Counted from the stretch's first letter, positions 52,074 through 61,800 are shown. The stretch: DNA of 64,000 nucleotides from DASTCZ01 sp035308165 (GCA_035308165.1 DATGHC010000015.1:42906-106905), one strand, 5' to 3'. Numbers and translations: made by a program. Notes: a model not told the origin generated them from the letters alone.

Positions 52074-52595
52074 TTAGATTTGAAAATCGCCGTGCTGGCG
52101 GAAGTAAGGAACCAGGCCCCCGGCACTCAGAATATCCAGCATAATTTGCGGCAGCGCGACCGCGGAAACGTCGCGGCCGGTGGTCGCGTTGTGAATCGTC
52201 AAGCCAGCTCCACTTTCGCCAGAGTCCTGGATTTCGAGCCGATCGCCCTCGCGGATGCCCGAGGTGTCGCAAACGACGGGCAACAGACCATTATTAATGG
52301 CATTCCGAAAATACGTGCGCGAAAAACTCAGCGCGAGCACGGCTCGAATCCCCGCGCCAAGAATTGCCGTGACCGCCACTTCCATTGCGGAACCGCACCC
52401 AAAATTCTTCCCTGCGATGATAAAGTCCCCCGGCTCGATAGTCCCTGCAAATGTTGGATTGATTTCCTCAAATAAATACTGCCGCAAAACCTGAGGATCA
52501 AGGCTCTCCCGCTTGCGCCGCGAGGTAATGATGTAATCGGTGTTGATGTCGTCACCGAAAACGCGGGCGCGGCCTTGCATATGGATTGCCGTCAT
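52074..52595 (-). CDS. aconitase-family hydro-lyase, small subunit (LeuD-like)
   Basis: 173 residues. GRARVFGDDINTDYIITSRR and FEEINPTFAGTIEPGDFIIA are typical. The catalytic loop reads GKNFGCGSAMEVAV, where LeuD and aconitase have G-S-S-R-E: the base Ser is kept, but the substrate-binding Arg is replaced by Met. That points to a substrate other than isopropylmalate or citrate. Overlaps the large-subunit stop by four bases. Confidence 0.9.
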   Translation of the reverse strand: MTAIHMQGRARVFGDDINTDYIITSRRKRESLDPQVLRQYLFEEINPTFAGTIEPGDFIIAGKNFGCGSAMEVAVTAILGAGIRAVLALSFSRTYFRNAINNGLLPVVCDTSGIREGDRLEIQDSGESGAGLTIHNATTGRDVSAVALPQIMLDILSAGGLVPYFRQHGDFQI

Positions 52596-53854
52596 GAGGA
52601 AATCTCCCGTGGATCGACGATCGAACCGCGTACCGCGGCGGCGCCGCAGGACGCGGGTGACGCCAAATAAATCGAAGCGCTGCTGTTTCCCATGCGCCCT
52701 TTAAAATTTCGGTTTGCAGTGGAGATAACATTAACTCCATCGCCGGGAATTGCGCCGCATGTGCCACAACAAGATCCGCAGCCGGGCGTCACAATCACGG
52801 CGCCCAGAGCAATGAATTCAGAAAGCGTGCCGTCGCGTGACAGAGTCTCCAACACCGTGCGCGAGGCCGGAGTCACAATCAATTGAACTCCGGGCGCTAT
52901 CCCGCCACCTGCCTTGATGACCTCAAGCGCCTGATGAAAATCGCGCACGCGTCCCCCGGTGCACGTGCCTAGGTAAACCATCTGAACTTCTGTCCTGGGA
53001 GTTTCGCCGATTGGAACGACATGATCGACATGGTGGGGCAACGCAACTTGCGGCTCCAGGGTATCGAGAGCAATAGTGATTTCCCGAACGTATTGCACAT
53101 CCGAATCCGCATCAACCTGCGTGAACGCCCCACTCGTCCTCCCCTTCAAGTATTCAAGTGTCATCGCGTCCGATGGGAAAATGCCATTCTTTGCTCCCAT
53201 CTCCACCGTGAGGTTGCTCAACACCAGCCTGTCTTCGAGATCCAGTGCGGCCAACGCTGGACCGCAAAACTCCAGCGCTTGATAGTTTGCTCCGTCGGCA
53301 CCCAATTCTTTCGCAAGGGCCAGGGCAATGTCTTTCGGATACACGTGCGCGGACAATTTTCCAGTAAGCGTTACTTTGATGGTTTCCGGCACGCGCAACC
53401 AGATGCGTCCGCTGATCATGATCGCCGCGAGATCCGAGGAGCCAATTCCGGTCGCGAAACTGTTGAGCGCTCCGTAAGTCACAGCATGGCTATCCGCGCC
53501 CATCACCAGGCTGCCCGGCGTAGCGCGGCCCGATTCAACGATGAGCTGATGCCCAATTCCCTCCCCCACATCCCAGAGAGGAATCCCATGCGTTGCCGCG
53601 AACTCCCGCATGCGCGTGTGCAGCAGCGCCGTTGCCCGGCTTGGCGCCGGCGCGTAATGATCCAGCGCGAAAACAATGCGCTTCGGATCGAAGATTTTCT
53701 TTCCACCCATGGCATTGAAATAGTCGATGGCCATGGGCGTGGAGCCATCGGTGCCCAGCGCGTAATCCACTGTGCAAACCACGGCGTCCCCGGCGCGCGC
53801 ATCCACACCGGACTTGAAGGAAAGTATTTTTTCGCTGATGGTTTTGCCGGCCAT
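52592..53854 (-). CDS. aconitase-family hydro-lyase, large subunit (LeuC-like)
   Basis: 420 residues, archaeal-type LeuC/homoaconitase length. Fe-S ligands are seen in YLGTCTGGRVRDF and TPGCGSCCGTCG. GADSHAVTYGALNSFATGIG and NRNFKGRMGNSSASIYL are the substrate-region signatures. Adds or removes water from a hydroxy-dicarboxylate. With no leuA or leuB nearby and a catabolic set of neighbours, leucine synthesis is unlikely. Substrate proposed under findings. Confidence 0.92.
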   Translation of the reverse strand: MAGKTISEKILSFKSGVDARAGDAVVCTVDYALGTDGSTPMAIDYFNAMGGKKIFDPKRIVFALDHYAPAPSRATALLHTRMREFAATHGIPLWDVGEGIGHQLIVESGRATPGSLVMGADSHAVTYGALNSFATGIGSSDLAAIMISGRIWLRVPETIKVTLTGKLSAHVYPKDIALALAKELGADGANYQALEFCGPALAALDLEDRLVLSNLTVEMGAKNGIFPSDAMTLEYLKGRTSGAFTQVDADSDVQYVREITIALDTLEPQVALPHHVDHVVPIGETPRTEVQMVYLGTCTGGRVRDFHQALEVIKAGGGIAPGVQLIVTPASRTVLETLSRDGTLSEFIALGAVIVTPGCGSCCGTCGAIPGDGVNVISTANRNFKGRMGNSSASIYLASPASCGAAAVRGSIVDPREISS

Positions 53855-53913
53855 TCCGTTCGCTTGCAGTTAGCCTAGCACAACGCCAATGCCCCGGTCA
53901 GGGGGAGCCAATC

Positions 53914-55125
53914 TCAACGCACAATATTCGCCATGAAAGTGATGACCAGAGAATTTACGAAATCTATTAGGAACGCGCCCACCACGGGCACCACCAGAAA
54001 GGCTTCGGGCGCGGGCCCATATTTCTCCACCAGCTCCTGCATGGAGGCGATCGCGTTGGCGGTAATCCCCAGCATAAATCCGCAAAATCCGCTGGTCATC
54101 ACGGCGGAGTTGTAGTCTCGCCCCAACAAATAAAAACAAGCCGTCACGCACATCAGCCAGCACAGGGCAACCTGCGCGCACAGCATCACAATCAAGGGCA
54201 GCGCCAGGTGCGCCAGTTCCCACAATCGAAGCGTCAGCACGGCCATCACGATAAATAAATAAAGTGCGATCACCGCACAATCGTCAATTGCTCTCTGCGA
54301 AATGTGGAAAAAATTAAATCGATCGTTCACGTTGCGAATAAAGGCAGCCGCGATCATCGCGCCGATATAGCTGGGAAGAATCAACCCGAGCCGCTCCAAC
54401 CCGCTGCTGATCAGCGCGCCAATTCCCATCGACACGCCAATCAGAATCACCACAAAAAGCAAATCATTTGCGCTGACATGCCGCTCGATTTCCGGCGAAG
54501 CGGCTATGGCCAGGTTGGAATTTTGGGGACGGAGCTTGTAACGCTGAATCAACCGGCTGCCAATGTATCCTGCAACCAAACCCGAAACCGCAATTCCAAA
54601 TGTCGCCGAGGCCATGCCCATTTCCCCAGCGCCGGTGACGCCCAATTTCTCAAATGTGGACCCGAATGCCACGGCAGTCGCAGGCCCGCCAGTCAGGGCC
54701 ACCGACCCGGAAATAATCCCCACAAGAGGATTGACTCCCAGCAATTTTGCCAGGCCGATCCCCAGCAGGTTTTGCATCACGGCGCCGCCACTGGCCACGG
54801 CCAGCAACAAAACTACTTTCGTCCCACCCCGGCGAATCAATTCCAGTCGCGCGCTGAGTCCAATGGTGGCTATGAACGCGATCATCAGCAAATCGCGTAG
54901 CGACGTGTCCGCATCAAAATTTGCGTAGCGGTCGTGCAGCGCCAATGCCACCAGCGCAAAAACCAACCCGCCAACGATCGAAGTGGGAATGCACAGCTTG
55001 TCCAAGATCGGGAGCTTCTTTTTCAGCCACATCCCAATCAAGATGCCCACGCAGCCAAGCGCGAGCACATGAATGGGACCAAGTTTCCAAGTGGGAATAA
55101 CGGGCATAGCGGCTAAAAGTATCAT
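53914..55125 (-). CDS. gltS: sodium/glutamate symporter, GltS family
   Basis: 403 residues. About ten helices in two repeats with the characteristic re-entrant motifs SGSVALTGGPATAVAFG and SGFCGFMLGITANAIASMQ. Na+-coupled uptake of glutamate or close analogues. An alternative start at 55107 exists. First gene of the minus-strand cluster, divergent from the secreted glutaminase with only 72 bases between, so both may share control. Confidence 0.93.
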   Translation of the reverse strand: MILLAAMPVIPTWKLGPIHVLALGCVGILIGMWLKKKLPILDKLCIPTSIVGGLVFALVALALHDRYANFDADTSLRDLLMIAFIATIGLSARLELIRRGGTKVVLLLAVASGGAVMQNLLGIGLAKLLGVNPLVGIISGSVALTGGPATAVAFGSTFEKLGVTGAGEMGMASATFGIAVSGLVAGYIGSRLIQRYKLRPQNSNLAIAASPEIERHVSANDLLFVVILIGVSMGIGALISSGLERLGLILPSYIGAMIAAAFIRNVNDRFNFFHISQRAIDDCAVIALYLFIVMAVLTLRLWELAHLALPLIVMLCAQVALCWLMCVTACFYLLGRDYNSAVMTSGFCGFMLGITANAIASMQELVEKYGPAPEAFLVVPVVGAFLIDFVNSLVITFMANIVR

Positions 55126-55197
55126 TTTTCGCCAAGCGGGATGGATGGCAATTTATTGAACGCGATAGTGCGGATGTGACATACTCCGGCTTCCCAA

Positions 55198-57315
55198 ATG
55201 GAAAGAGCAACCATCAGAATTTCACTAGTATCGCTACTCGCAGTCTTGTTCTTTGCGCTGACTTTTCCGGCGACGGCACAGTTGCGACCTCCGTCGGTGC
55301 CTTTGGTTCCGGTTGATCCATATTTCAGCATCTGGTCCGCGTCGGACACCCTAACCGGGAAAGCCACGGAACATTGGACGGGCGTGTCACGTCCTCTGAA
55401 TGGATTGCTGCGCCTTGACGGCAAGACTTACCGGTGGATGGGTGTAACCCGGGGAGGCGCCGCGCAAATTCCTGAGATGGAGCAGAAGGAACTGACCATT
55501 ACACCAACCCGGACAATTTATCGTTTTCAAGCGGCGGGCGTTGAATTGACGGTAACTTTTCTTGCTCCGGCGCTGCCTGCTGATCTCGATGTCCTGGCGA
55601 TGCCCGTTGTTTATTTGAACCTGGACATCCACTCAACCGATGGGAAATCACACTCCGCCCAACTTTATTTTGACACCACGACTCTAATCGCGGCCAACAA
55701 TTCATCGCAACCTTTAATCACTGCCCGCCAGAAATTGCCCGGCCTCGAAATTTTGCGGGCCGGTACAACGCAGCAACAAATTCTGGCTCATGCCGGGGAC
55801 AACGTGCGTATCGATTGGGGCTATTTTTACGTCGCGGTGCCGGTTGGCCAGGGCCCGACTGCGACCCTTGCAGGAAATATTTCAACTCGCGATCGGTTTG
55901 CGAGCAGTGGTGAATTACTCGAAGCGGACAACCTTGAGACTGCCCCGGGCAGTAACACGAATCAGCCCGTACTTGCGGTCCAATTCGATCTGGGGAGCGT
56001 CGAAGCTCGCCCGATCTCCCGCTGGATGATGCTCGCTTACGACGACATTTATTCCCTTGAATTTATGGATCGCCGCCTGCGTCCATACTGGCGGCGCAAT
56101 GGCGCCACTGCGGCTGACCTCTTGACCAAAGCAGCCGCCGGCTATCCAGACCTGCGCCAACGCACGCAGCGATTTGATGAGGAGTTGACCCGCGATTTGC
56201 GCCAGGTCGGTGGGCCGCGCTATGCCGAATTGGCTATCCTGGCGTATCGCCAAGCGATGGCTGCCTACAAACTTGCCTCCGACATCGATGGAACTCCAAT
56301 TTATTTGCCCAAGGAGAATTTCAGCGGCGGCTTCATTGGGACGGTGGACGTTATTTATCCCGCTATTCCCATGTATTTGTTTTTCAATCCAGCGCTCGTA
56401 AGAGCGCAGGTCAAGCCCGTGCTCGATTATGCCGGCCTTCCCCGCTGGCCGTGGAGGTTCGCTCCGCACGATTTGGGAGTTTATCCGCTGGCAAATGGCC
56501 AGGCTTATGGCGGCGGAGAGAAAACCGAAGAGAATCAGATGCCCGTCGAGGAAACCGGCAATCTGCTGATCATCCTGGGTGCATTGGCCAAAGTGGAAGG
56601 CAATGCCGATTTTTCCAAGCCCTACTGGCCGCTGCTGACGAAGTGGGCTGAGTACTTGAAGGAAAAAGGAATGGACCCGGAAAATCAATTGAGCACGGAC
56701 GATTTTGCCGGGCACCTGGCCCACAACGCAAACCTGTCCATTAAGGCCACTGAGGCGCTAGCTTGTTATGCTGAGCTGGCGCACCGGCTCGGGCATGAGG
56801 AAATATCTCAACAGTTCTTGACCTTAGCGCGGGACATGGCGAAACAGTGGGTCGGAATGGACGCCGATGGAGACCACTTCAAATTGGCCTTCGACAAACC
56901 GGGGACTTGGAGCCTGAAGTACAACCTGGTGTGGGACAAAATTCTTGGTTTAGGCTTGTTCCCCGCTGAGGTCACCCAAAAAGAAATCGCATTTTATAAG
57001 AAAACACAGAATAAATATGGCATCCCGCTCGACAATCGCGAAACTTACACAAAACTGGATTGGGTTCTGTGGACGGCCACACTGTCCGGCAATCAAGAAG
57101 ATTTCTCAGCCTTGTTTGATCCGGTGTACCGGTTCGCGAACGAAACACCGAATCGCGTTCCTCTCACGGATTGGTACTCGACCACCGACGCGCATCAAAT
57201 TGGTTTTCAGGGTCGATCGGTGGTTGGTGGAGTGTTCATCAAGATGCTGGCGGACAATCAGCTTTGGAAAAAGTGGAGTTCGATGCCGCTTTCCACAGAC
57301 TCCCATTTACACTGA
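55198..57315 (+). CDS. secreted glutaminase A-like protein (DUF4965/DUF1793)
   Basis: 705 residues with a signal peptide (RISLVSLLAVLFFALTFPAT). PLVPVDPYFSIWSASDTLTG is the family N-terminal signature. Residues 340-690 form the helical DUF4965/1793 domain: SGGFIGTVDVIYPAIPMYLF, PHDLGVYPLANGQAYGGGE and TDWYSTTDAHQIGFQGRSVV. Fungal GtaA hydrolyses glutamine and some bacterial relatives are glycosidase-like, so activity is tentative. Next to gltS and an AbgB-like gene, a glutamate theme. Confidence 0.88.
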   Translation: MERATIRISLVSLLAVLFFALTFPATAQLRPPSVPLVPVDPYFSIWSASDTLTGKATEHWTGVSRPLNGLLRLDGKTYRWMGVTRGGAAQIPEMEQKELTITPTRTIYRFQAAGVELTVTFLAPALPADLDVLAMPVVYLNLDIHSTDGKSHSAQLYFDTTTLIAANNSSQPLITARQKLPGLEILRAGTTQQQILAHAGDNVRIDWGYFYVAVPVGQGPTATLAGNISTRDRFASSGELLEADNLETAPGSNTNQPVLAVQFDLGSVEARPISRWMMLAYDDIYSLEFMDRRLRPYWRRNGATAADLLTKAAAGYPDLRQRTQRFDEELTRDLRQVGGPRYAELAILAYRQAMAAYKLASDIDGTPIYLPKENFSGGFIGTVDVIYPAIPMYLFFNPALVRAQVKPVLDYAGLPRWPWRFAPHDLGVYPLANGQAYGGGEKTEENQMPVEETGNLLIILGALAKVEGNADFSKPYWPLLTKWAEYLKEKGMDPENQLSTDDFAGHLAHNANLSIKATEALACYAELAHRLGHEEISQQFLTLARDMAKQWVGMDADGDHFKLAFDKPGTWSLKYNLVWDKILGLGLFPAEVTQKEIAFYKKTQNKYGIPLDNRETYTKLDWVLWTATLSGNQEDFSALFDPVYRFANETPNRVPLTDWYSTTDAHQIGFQGRSVVGGVFIKMLADNQLWKKWSSMPLSTDSHLH

Positions 57316-57396
57316 AGCCGTTCTCTCCTTTTGCTGTACGATTCCGGCGGTCTGCGCACTAAAAGTTTTGCGCTTGCAAACTCCGAGAGGCACCCA

Positions 57397-58986
57397 ATGA
57401 CCAAACGACTGGCCCTGTTTTTTTCAACAATCGCATTTTTCTGTTTGCTGATCGTCGTCGCGCCCTCCGCGCAGCAAATTCCATCCGCCGACGATCTAAA
57501 GAAGGAAGCCATGACACAGGTGGACGGCCTGCAAACCCTTACGCAACAAATGGTGGATGAGATTTTCAGTTATAGCGAACTGGGCTTCCAGGAATTTGAA
57601 ACCTCGCGCTACGTCACCGGCATTCTGGAAAAGAATGGCTTTAAGGTTGAACGCGGTGTCGCGGGCATCCCCACGGCGTGGACGGCAACGTTCGGCTCGG
57701 GCAAGCCGGTCATAGGTTTTATCACTGATATTGATTGCATCCCACAGGCATCACAGAAGCCGGGAGTCGCATTTCACGATCCGATTATTGCCGGCGCGCC
57801 GGGACACGGCGAAGGCCATAATTCCGGGCAGGCGGTTAATGTCACCGCCGCGATCGTGCTCAAAAATCTGATGGAGAAATATCATCTTCCCGGCACGATA
57901 AAGCTTTTTCCCGGAGTCGCGGAAGAGTTGGTGGGCACAAAAGCCTATTACATCCAAGCGGGACTGTTTCGCGACGTGGACATGGTCCTGGGTGTGCACG
58001 TTTCTACCGAATTCACGACCGCCTACGGCCCGAGCGGCTCAGGTCTTGTGTCGGTGCAGTATTCGTTTCATGGCAAGGCTGCGCACGCCGCGGCCGATCC
58101 CTGGGACGGCCATAGCGCGCTCGCGGCGGTGGAGTTGATGGACGTCGGTTGGGATTTTCGCCGTGAATACCTGCGATTACAGCAGCGCTCGCATCACGTG
58201 ATTTTCAATGGCGGCGATCAGCCCAACGTGGTGCCGCCCGAAGCGGGCGACTGGTATTACTTCCGCGAGTTGGATTATCCCCACATAAAGGAACTCTACG
58301 CGCTAGGAAACAAAATGGCCGAAGCCGCATCCATGATGACGGACACAACATGGGACAAGCGACTGGTCGGTTCGGCGTGGCCGGGGTACTTCAACAAAGT
58401 TATCGCCGAGGACCAGATCAAGAACATCAAAGCGGTCGGAATGCCGGTGTGGTCGGATGACGATCAGACTCTGGCGAAGGCCATGCAACAGGAAGTCGGC
58501 AAGCCGGTGATTGGCCTGCACAAAGAAATCTCGGATTTGCGCGAGCCGCATCCCGAGCTGGCCACCGGGGGCGCGTCCGACGACGTTGGCGATATTTCCT
58601 GGAACGTGCCCATGGTTTATATGCGCTATCCCGCGAACATTCCCGGGATGGCGGGGCACAGCTGGGAAAGCGGTGTGGCCATGGCGACCCCTATCGCGCA
58701 CAAGGGATCGTCTGCAGGCGCGAAGGTGCAGGCCATGACGGCAATCGATTTCCTGACCAATCCGGCGCTGCTTCAGCAGGCCTGGGACTTCTTCAATAAC
58801 GTGCAGACCAAGGACACCAAGTATGTATCGTTCATTCAGCCGGGCGATAAACCCGCGATTGAAATGAACAAGGACAAAATGGCGCCGTATCTGACGGAGC
58901 TGCGCAAAAATTATTACGATCCGAAGAAATACAAGAGCTATCTCGAGCAGCTCGGAATTAAGTACCCGACAGTGAAGAAACAATAG
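57397..58986 (+). CDS. M20 amidohydrolase, AbgB-like, exported
   Basis: 529 residues from an ATG with GAGAGG six bases upstream. A signal peptide ends near SAQQ. FITDIDCIPQ, PGHGEGHNSGQAVNVTAA, FPGVAEELVGTKAY and VLGVHVSTEF supply the metal ligands of the M20D type. The family includes p-aminobenzoyl-glutamate hydrolase. It would release glutamate or an amino acid from an amide. 81 bases after the glutaminase gene, likely one operon. Confidence 0.9.
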   Translation: MTKRLALFFSTIAFFCLLIVVAPSAQQIPSADDLKKEAMTQVDGLQTLTQQMVDEIFSYSELGFQEFETSRYVTGILEKNGFKVERGVAGIPTAWTATFGSGKPVIGFITDIDCIPQASQKPGVAFHDPIIAGAPGHGEGHNSGQAVNVTAAIVLKNLMEKYHLPGTIKLFPGVAEELVGTKAYYIQAGLFRDVDMVLGVHVSTEFTTAYGPSGSGLVSVQYSFHGKAAHAAADPWDGHSALAAVELMDVGWDFRREYLRLQQRSHHVIFNGGDQPNVVPPEAGDWYYFRELDYPHIKELYALGNKMAEAASMMTDTTWDKRLVGSAWPGYFNKVIAEDQIKNIKAVGMPVWSDDDQTLAKAMQQEVGKPVIGLHKEISDLREPHPELATGGASDDVGDISWNVPMVYMRYPANIPGMAGHSWESGVAMATPIAHKGSSAGAKVQAMTAIDFLTNPALLQQAWDFFNNVQTKDTKYVSFIQPGDKPAIEMNKDKMAPYLTELRKNYYDPKKYKSYLEQLGIKYPTVKKQ

Positions 58987-59001
58987 AGCCCGAGCAAACT
59001 G

Positions 59002-61050
59002 TCAGTCGTTTCTGCCCGCCGGGGCGATGGCGGTTTCCAGATGGTCGTGCAACCACCAGAGCCATTTGCGGTCGATGTCGCGCTGGCGGACCGGGTCTGA
59101 CGGACTGTGGCCGCCGACCGGATAGGCGAAAAACTGAGTGGCCACGCCATTATCTTTAAGCGCGTGATAGAGCTCATAGGACTGCGCAATGGGCACACGA
59201 TAGTCGCCCACGTCACAGAGAATCAACGTGGGGGCCTTCATGTTTTTCGCGTAGCTGATCGGCGATTGCGCTGTAAATGCATTCATGTGGTCGGACGTGT
59301 AGGGTGATCCGCCAAACGCGCCGCCTCTGCGGACATTGGCATCGCCCAAATTATATTGGTCGAGCCAATTCGTCACCGGCGCGCCGGCAATTGCCGCCTT
59401 CCAGACGTTGTAATGGCCGATGAGCCAGGTGGTCATATATCCACCGTAGGACCAGCCGGTCACGGCCATTTTCGTTTCATCCACCCAGCCGCGTTTTTTT
59501 AGCAAATCGACTCCGGACATGACGTCGCGGCCGGGGCCGTCTCCCGCGTCATTCCAAATCGCGGCCTGAAAGGCGTTGCCCAGATTGTCGCTTCCGCGGT
59601 AGTTGGGCTCGAAGACCACCCAGCCCTGCGCCGCGAGCAGTTGTGCGCGCGAAGAAAATGCTTCCTTCGACGCGGCGCGGGGCCCGCCATGCACATAGAG
59701 CACCAGCGGCCATTTGTGGCCGGGCGCGAAATCGGGCGGATAGGTGACCACGGCGTCCATGTGGAATTTGTCCGGTCCGTCCCATTCCATCGTTTCCGTC
59801 TTTCCCAACTCCAGAGAAGCGGTCTCGTCATTGAAATGCGTTAGTCGCCGCGCAGGGGCAGCGGGTGTCGGGAGATAATAAAGCTCTGACGGATGCAGCG
59901 GCTCACTACCCGCACACGCGATCTCTCCAGCGGGGCCCACTGCCATGTCCACCCAGAAAGACGACGCGGGAACCACTTTCCCCAAATCCACGCGGCGCGC
60001 CGACTGATCGAGCGGTAGAACCCACAGACCCACGCTGGTGCCATCATTTGCGCCGACCAGCAGCGACTTTCCGTCCGGCGACCAGATGGTGCGCTGGATG
60101 TTACGGTCAATCGCGCGTGTTACGTCTGCGCCTTCGCCGCCCGATGCCGGAGCAAGAAAAACTTCCGCTCCAAACTTACTATCGCCATCGCGCGGATACC
60201 AATACGCCAGCTTCGATCCGTCCGGCGACCACACCGGAAACCCTTCATTCTTCTTGCGCGTGGTAAATGGCCGCATCGAGCCCGAAGCCACGTCGAGGAT
60301 TTGCAGCGTGCTGAGATCGGAATCGCCCGAGTGCGGGGTCTCGACGCGCACGATGGCCAGCGATTTCCCATCCGGCGACCATGCCAACGGCGACGAAGGC
60401 GCGCCCGGCGGATGGCTGATGGGCAGAGACCACGCGCCCGAAGTTAAGCGCCGTGCGCCTGTGCCGTCCGGCGCCACCAGCCAGACGTGAGTGGGCATGG
60501 GAGCTTCGCGTACCAGATAATCGTCGTTCCCCACCTCAAACACGTCGTTGGCCTTTTCATCGCCGGTGCGCTTGGGAGATTCATCGGCCGCGGCAAACGC
60601 AATCATGCCGCCATCGGGCCGCCACGCAAACTGCTGGACGCCGGTGGGTGAATTTGTAATCTGTTGTGCATCGCCGCCGCCCATGGGCAGCACGAAGATC
60701 TGATTTCGTGGAGCTGAGCCGGCCGCGGTGACGGCGGCCAAAAACGCCAGCCGGTCTCCTGCGGGCGACCATCGCGGCGAGCTGACCCCGCGGCGATCGT
60801 GTGTTAGGGCGTGCGTTTTTCCGCTGGACACATCCACTTGGACCAGATCTGCGTCGTACCGGTCATCGGCAAAATTCGGACGCGACACCACGATGACAAT
60901 TGATTTACCGTCCGGAGCAATCTGCGGGTCCGACACGCGCGCAATCTTTTCCACGTGCGCGACGCTGAATCGGTCCGCGACCGCGCTCTTCGCACTGAAT
61001 ATCGTTCCGCAGCAAATCGTGACCACCAAACCGGCACGCAGAATCCTCAT
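59002..61050 (-). CDS. S9-family prolyl oligopeptidase-type peptidase
   Basis: 682 residues. The ATG at 61050 has GGAGG directly upstream. A signal peptide (MRILRAGLVVTICCGTIFSA) precedes a beta-propeller with repeated SPDGSKLAYW-type WD-like blades. The alpha/beta-hydrolase domain has GWSYGGYMTTWL (nucleophile Ser), CDVGDYRVPIAQ (Asp) and PVGGHSPSDP (His). Cleaves dipeptides or acyl peptides in the periplasm. Confidence 0.93.
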   Translation of the reverse strand: MRILRAGLVVTICCGTIFSAKSAVADRFSVAHVEKIARVSDPQIAPDGKSIVIVVSRPNFADDRYDADLVQVDVSSGKTHALTHDRRGVSSPRWSPAGDRLAFLAAVTAAGSAPRNQIFVLPMGGGDAQQITNSPTGVQQFAWRPDGGMIAFAAADESPKRTGDEKANDVFEVGNDDYLVREAPMPTHVWLVAPDGTGARRLTSGAWSLPISHPPGAPSSPLAWSPDGKSLAIVRVETPHSGDSDLSTLQILDVASGSMRPFTTRKKNEGFPVWSPDGSKLAYWYPRDGDSKFGAEVFLAPASGGEGADVTRAIDRNIQRTIWSPDGKSLLVGANDGTSVGLWVLPLDQSARRVDLGKVVPASSFWVDMAVGPAGEIACAGSEPLHPSELYYLPTPAAPARRLTHFNDETASLELGKTETMEWDGPDKFHMDAVVTYPPDFAPGHKWPLVLYVHGGPRAASKEAFSSRAQLLAAQGWVVFEPNYRGSDNLGNAFQAAIWNDAGDGPGRDVMSGVDLLKKRGWVDETKMAVTGWSYGGYMTTWLIGHYNVWKAAIAGAPVTNWLDQYNLGDANVRRGGAFGGSPYTSDHMNAFTAQSPISYAKNMKAPTLILCDVGDYRVPIAQSYELYHALKDNGVATQFFAYPVGGHSPSDPVRQRDIDRKWLWWLHDHLETAIAPAGRND

Positions 61051-61260
61051 CGTTCCCTCCGTACGCATAATTAGTCCACTTTCACTTACGTCCCGACCTC
61101 AAGGTAGAGCGCTTTTATACACCCGTCGGGTCGTATCAACTACGAATTCGCTGGGATAAAGCTGCCTTACTGCCCCAGTTCTGGCAACGGCTCTGCCGCG
61201 TGCCCCATTCCCGATCAAAACCATATGGAAGCAACAGCCCCCTCCCCCCATCAATCTGCT

Positions 61261-61360
61261 ATGAATATCATTCTAAACGGGTTACGGGCATCAATCGTCC
61301 AATGAATCTCATTCTAAAGGGCTTATGGGTATTCGGTTTAAGCTATTCATTCTAAAGAAG
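61261..61360 (+). repeat. imperfect ~40-bp tandem repeats
   Basis: Units start at 61261 and 61302 and agree at 26 of the first 31 bases. A third, shorter copy of the CATTCTAAA core lies at 61349. The cores are spaced 41 and 39 bases apart. Could be a protein-binding array or simply decayed repeats. Confidence 0.6.
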
Positions 61361-61627
61361 ATTACTCCAAATTGGCGTTCAGTGGTTTGCGTCGCCATGC
61401 ACTGCAGCGTGGCGTTTGCTAGTGGTTCCATCAAATAAAAGTGGCGAAACTTTGGCGTGACTCCCGGCTACAGAGGCTCGATTTGCAGAGGATCCCTTGG
61501 CGCCTTGGGTCTGGCAACCGTTGCACCTCATATTCACATTTCAGATAATGGTAGTCAACAGTTAAGTGTGAAAACTTGAAGAAATATATTTTGGATTGTG
61601 GAAGATTTACGGTGGGGTTTTGTTCGA

Positions 61628-61726
61628 ATGAGTTCGAAGTTCCCCACGCCCAAGGCCAAGGCCGCAGCACCCGCCGAAGATCGTAAGTCGACGCATTCGA
61701 CAAAACCAAATAGTCAGAACGTTTAA
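61628..61726 (+). CDS. possible 32-residue small protein
   Basis: ATG to TAA, encoding MSSKFPTPKAKAAAPAEDRK followed by STHSTKPNSQNV. Codon choice (CCC, GCC, AAG) is like that of real genes here and unlike the A/T-rich surroundings. No clear ribosome site. Lys/Ala/Pro-rich, disordered, function unknown. Confidence 0.3.
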   Translation: MSSKFPTPKAKAAAPAEDRKSTHSTKPNSQNV

Positions 61727-61800
61727 TGGACTGAGTGCAATTCCCGATCTCGCTTCACCGATGAGGGGAAATAAGTGATGAAATTTTGTAGAATTTGAGG

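Larger units (their letters stand above)
61051..61800 (+). other. A/T-rich intergenic region
   Basis: 750 bases, richer in A+T than the flanks. Holds a block of imperfect ~40-bp direct repeats (61261-61360) and a possible 32-residue ORF (61628-61726). No tRNA, terminator or recognised mobile element was seen. Both flanking genes read away from it, so it must contain at least two promoters. Confidence 0.5.

Noticed and set aside
61431..61709. 92-codon minus-strand ORF in the A/T-rich spacer
   Set aside because: No ribosome site, no domain-like pattern, atypical codons; overlaps a better small plus-strand ORF.
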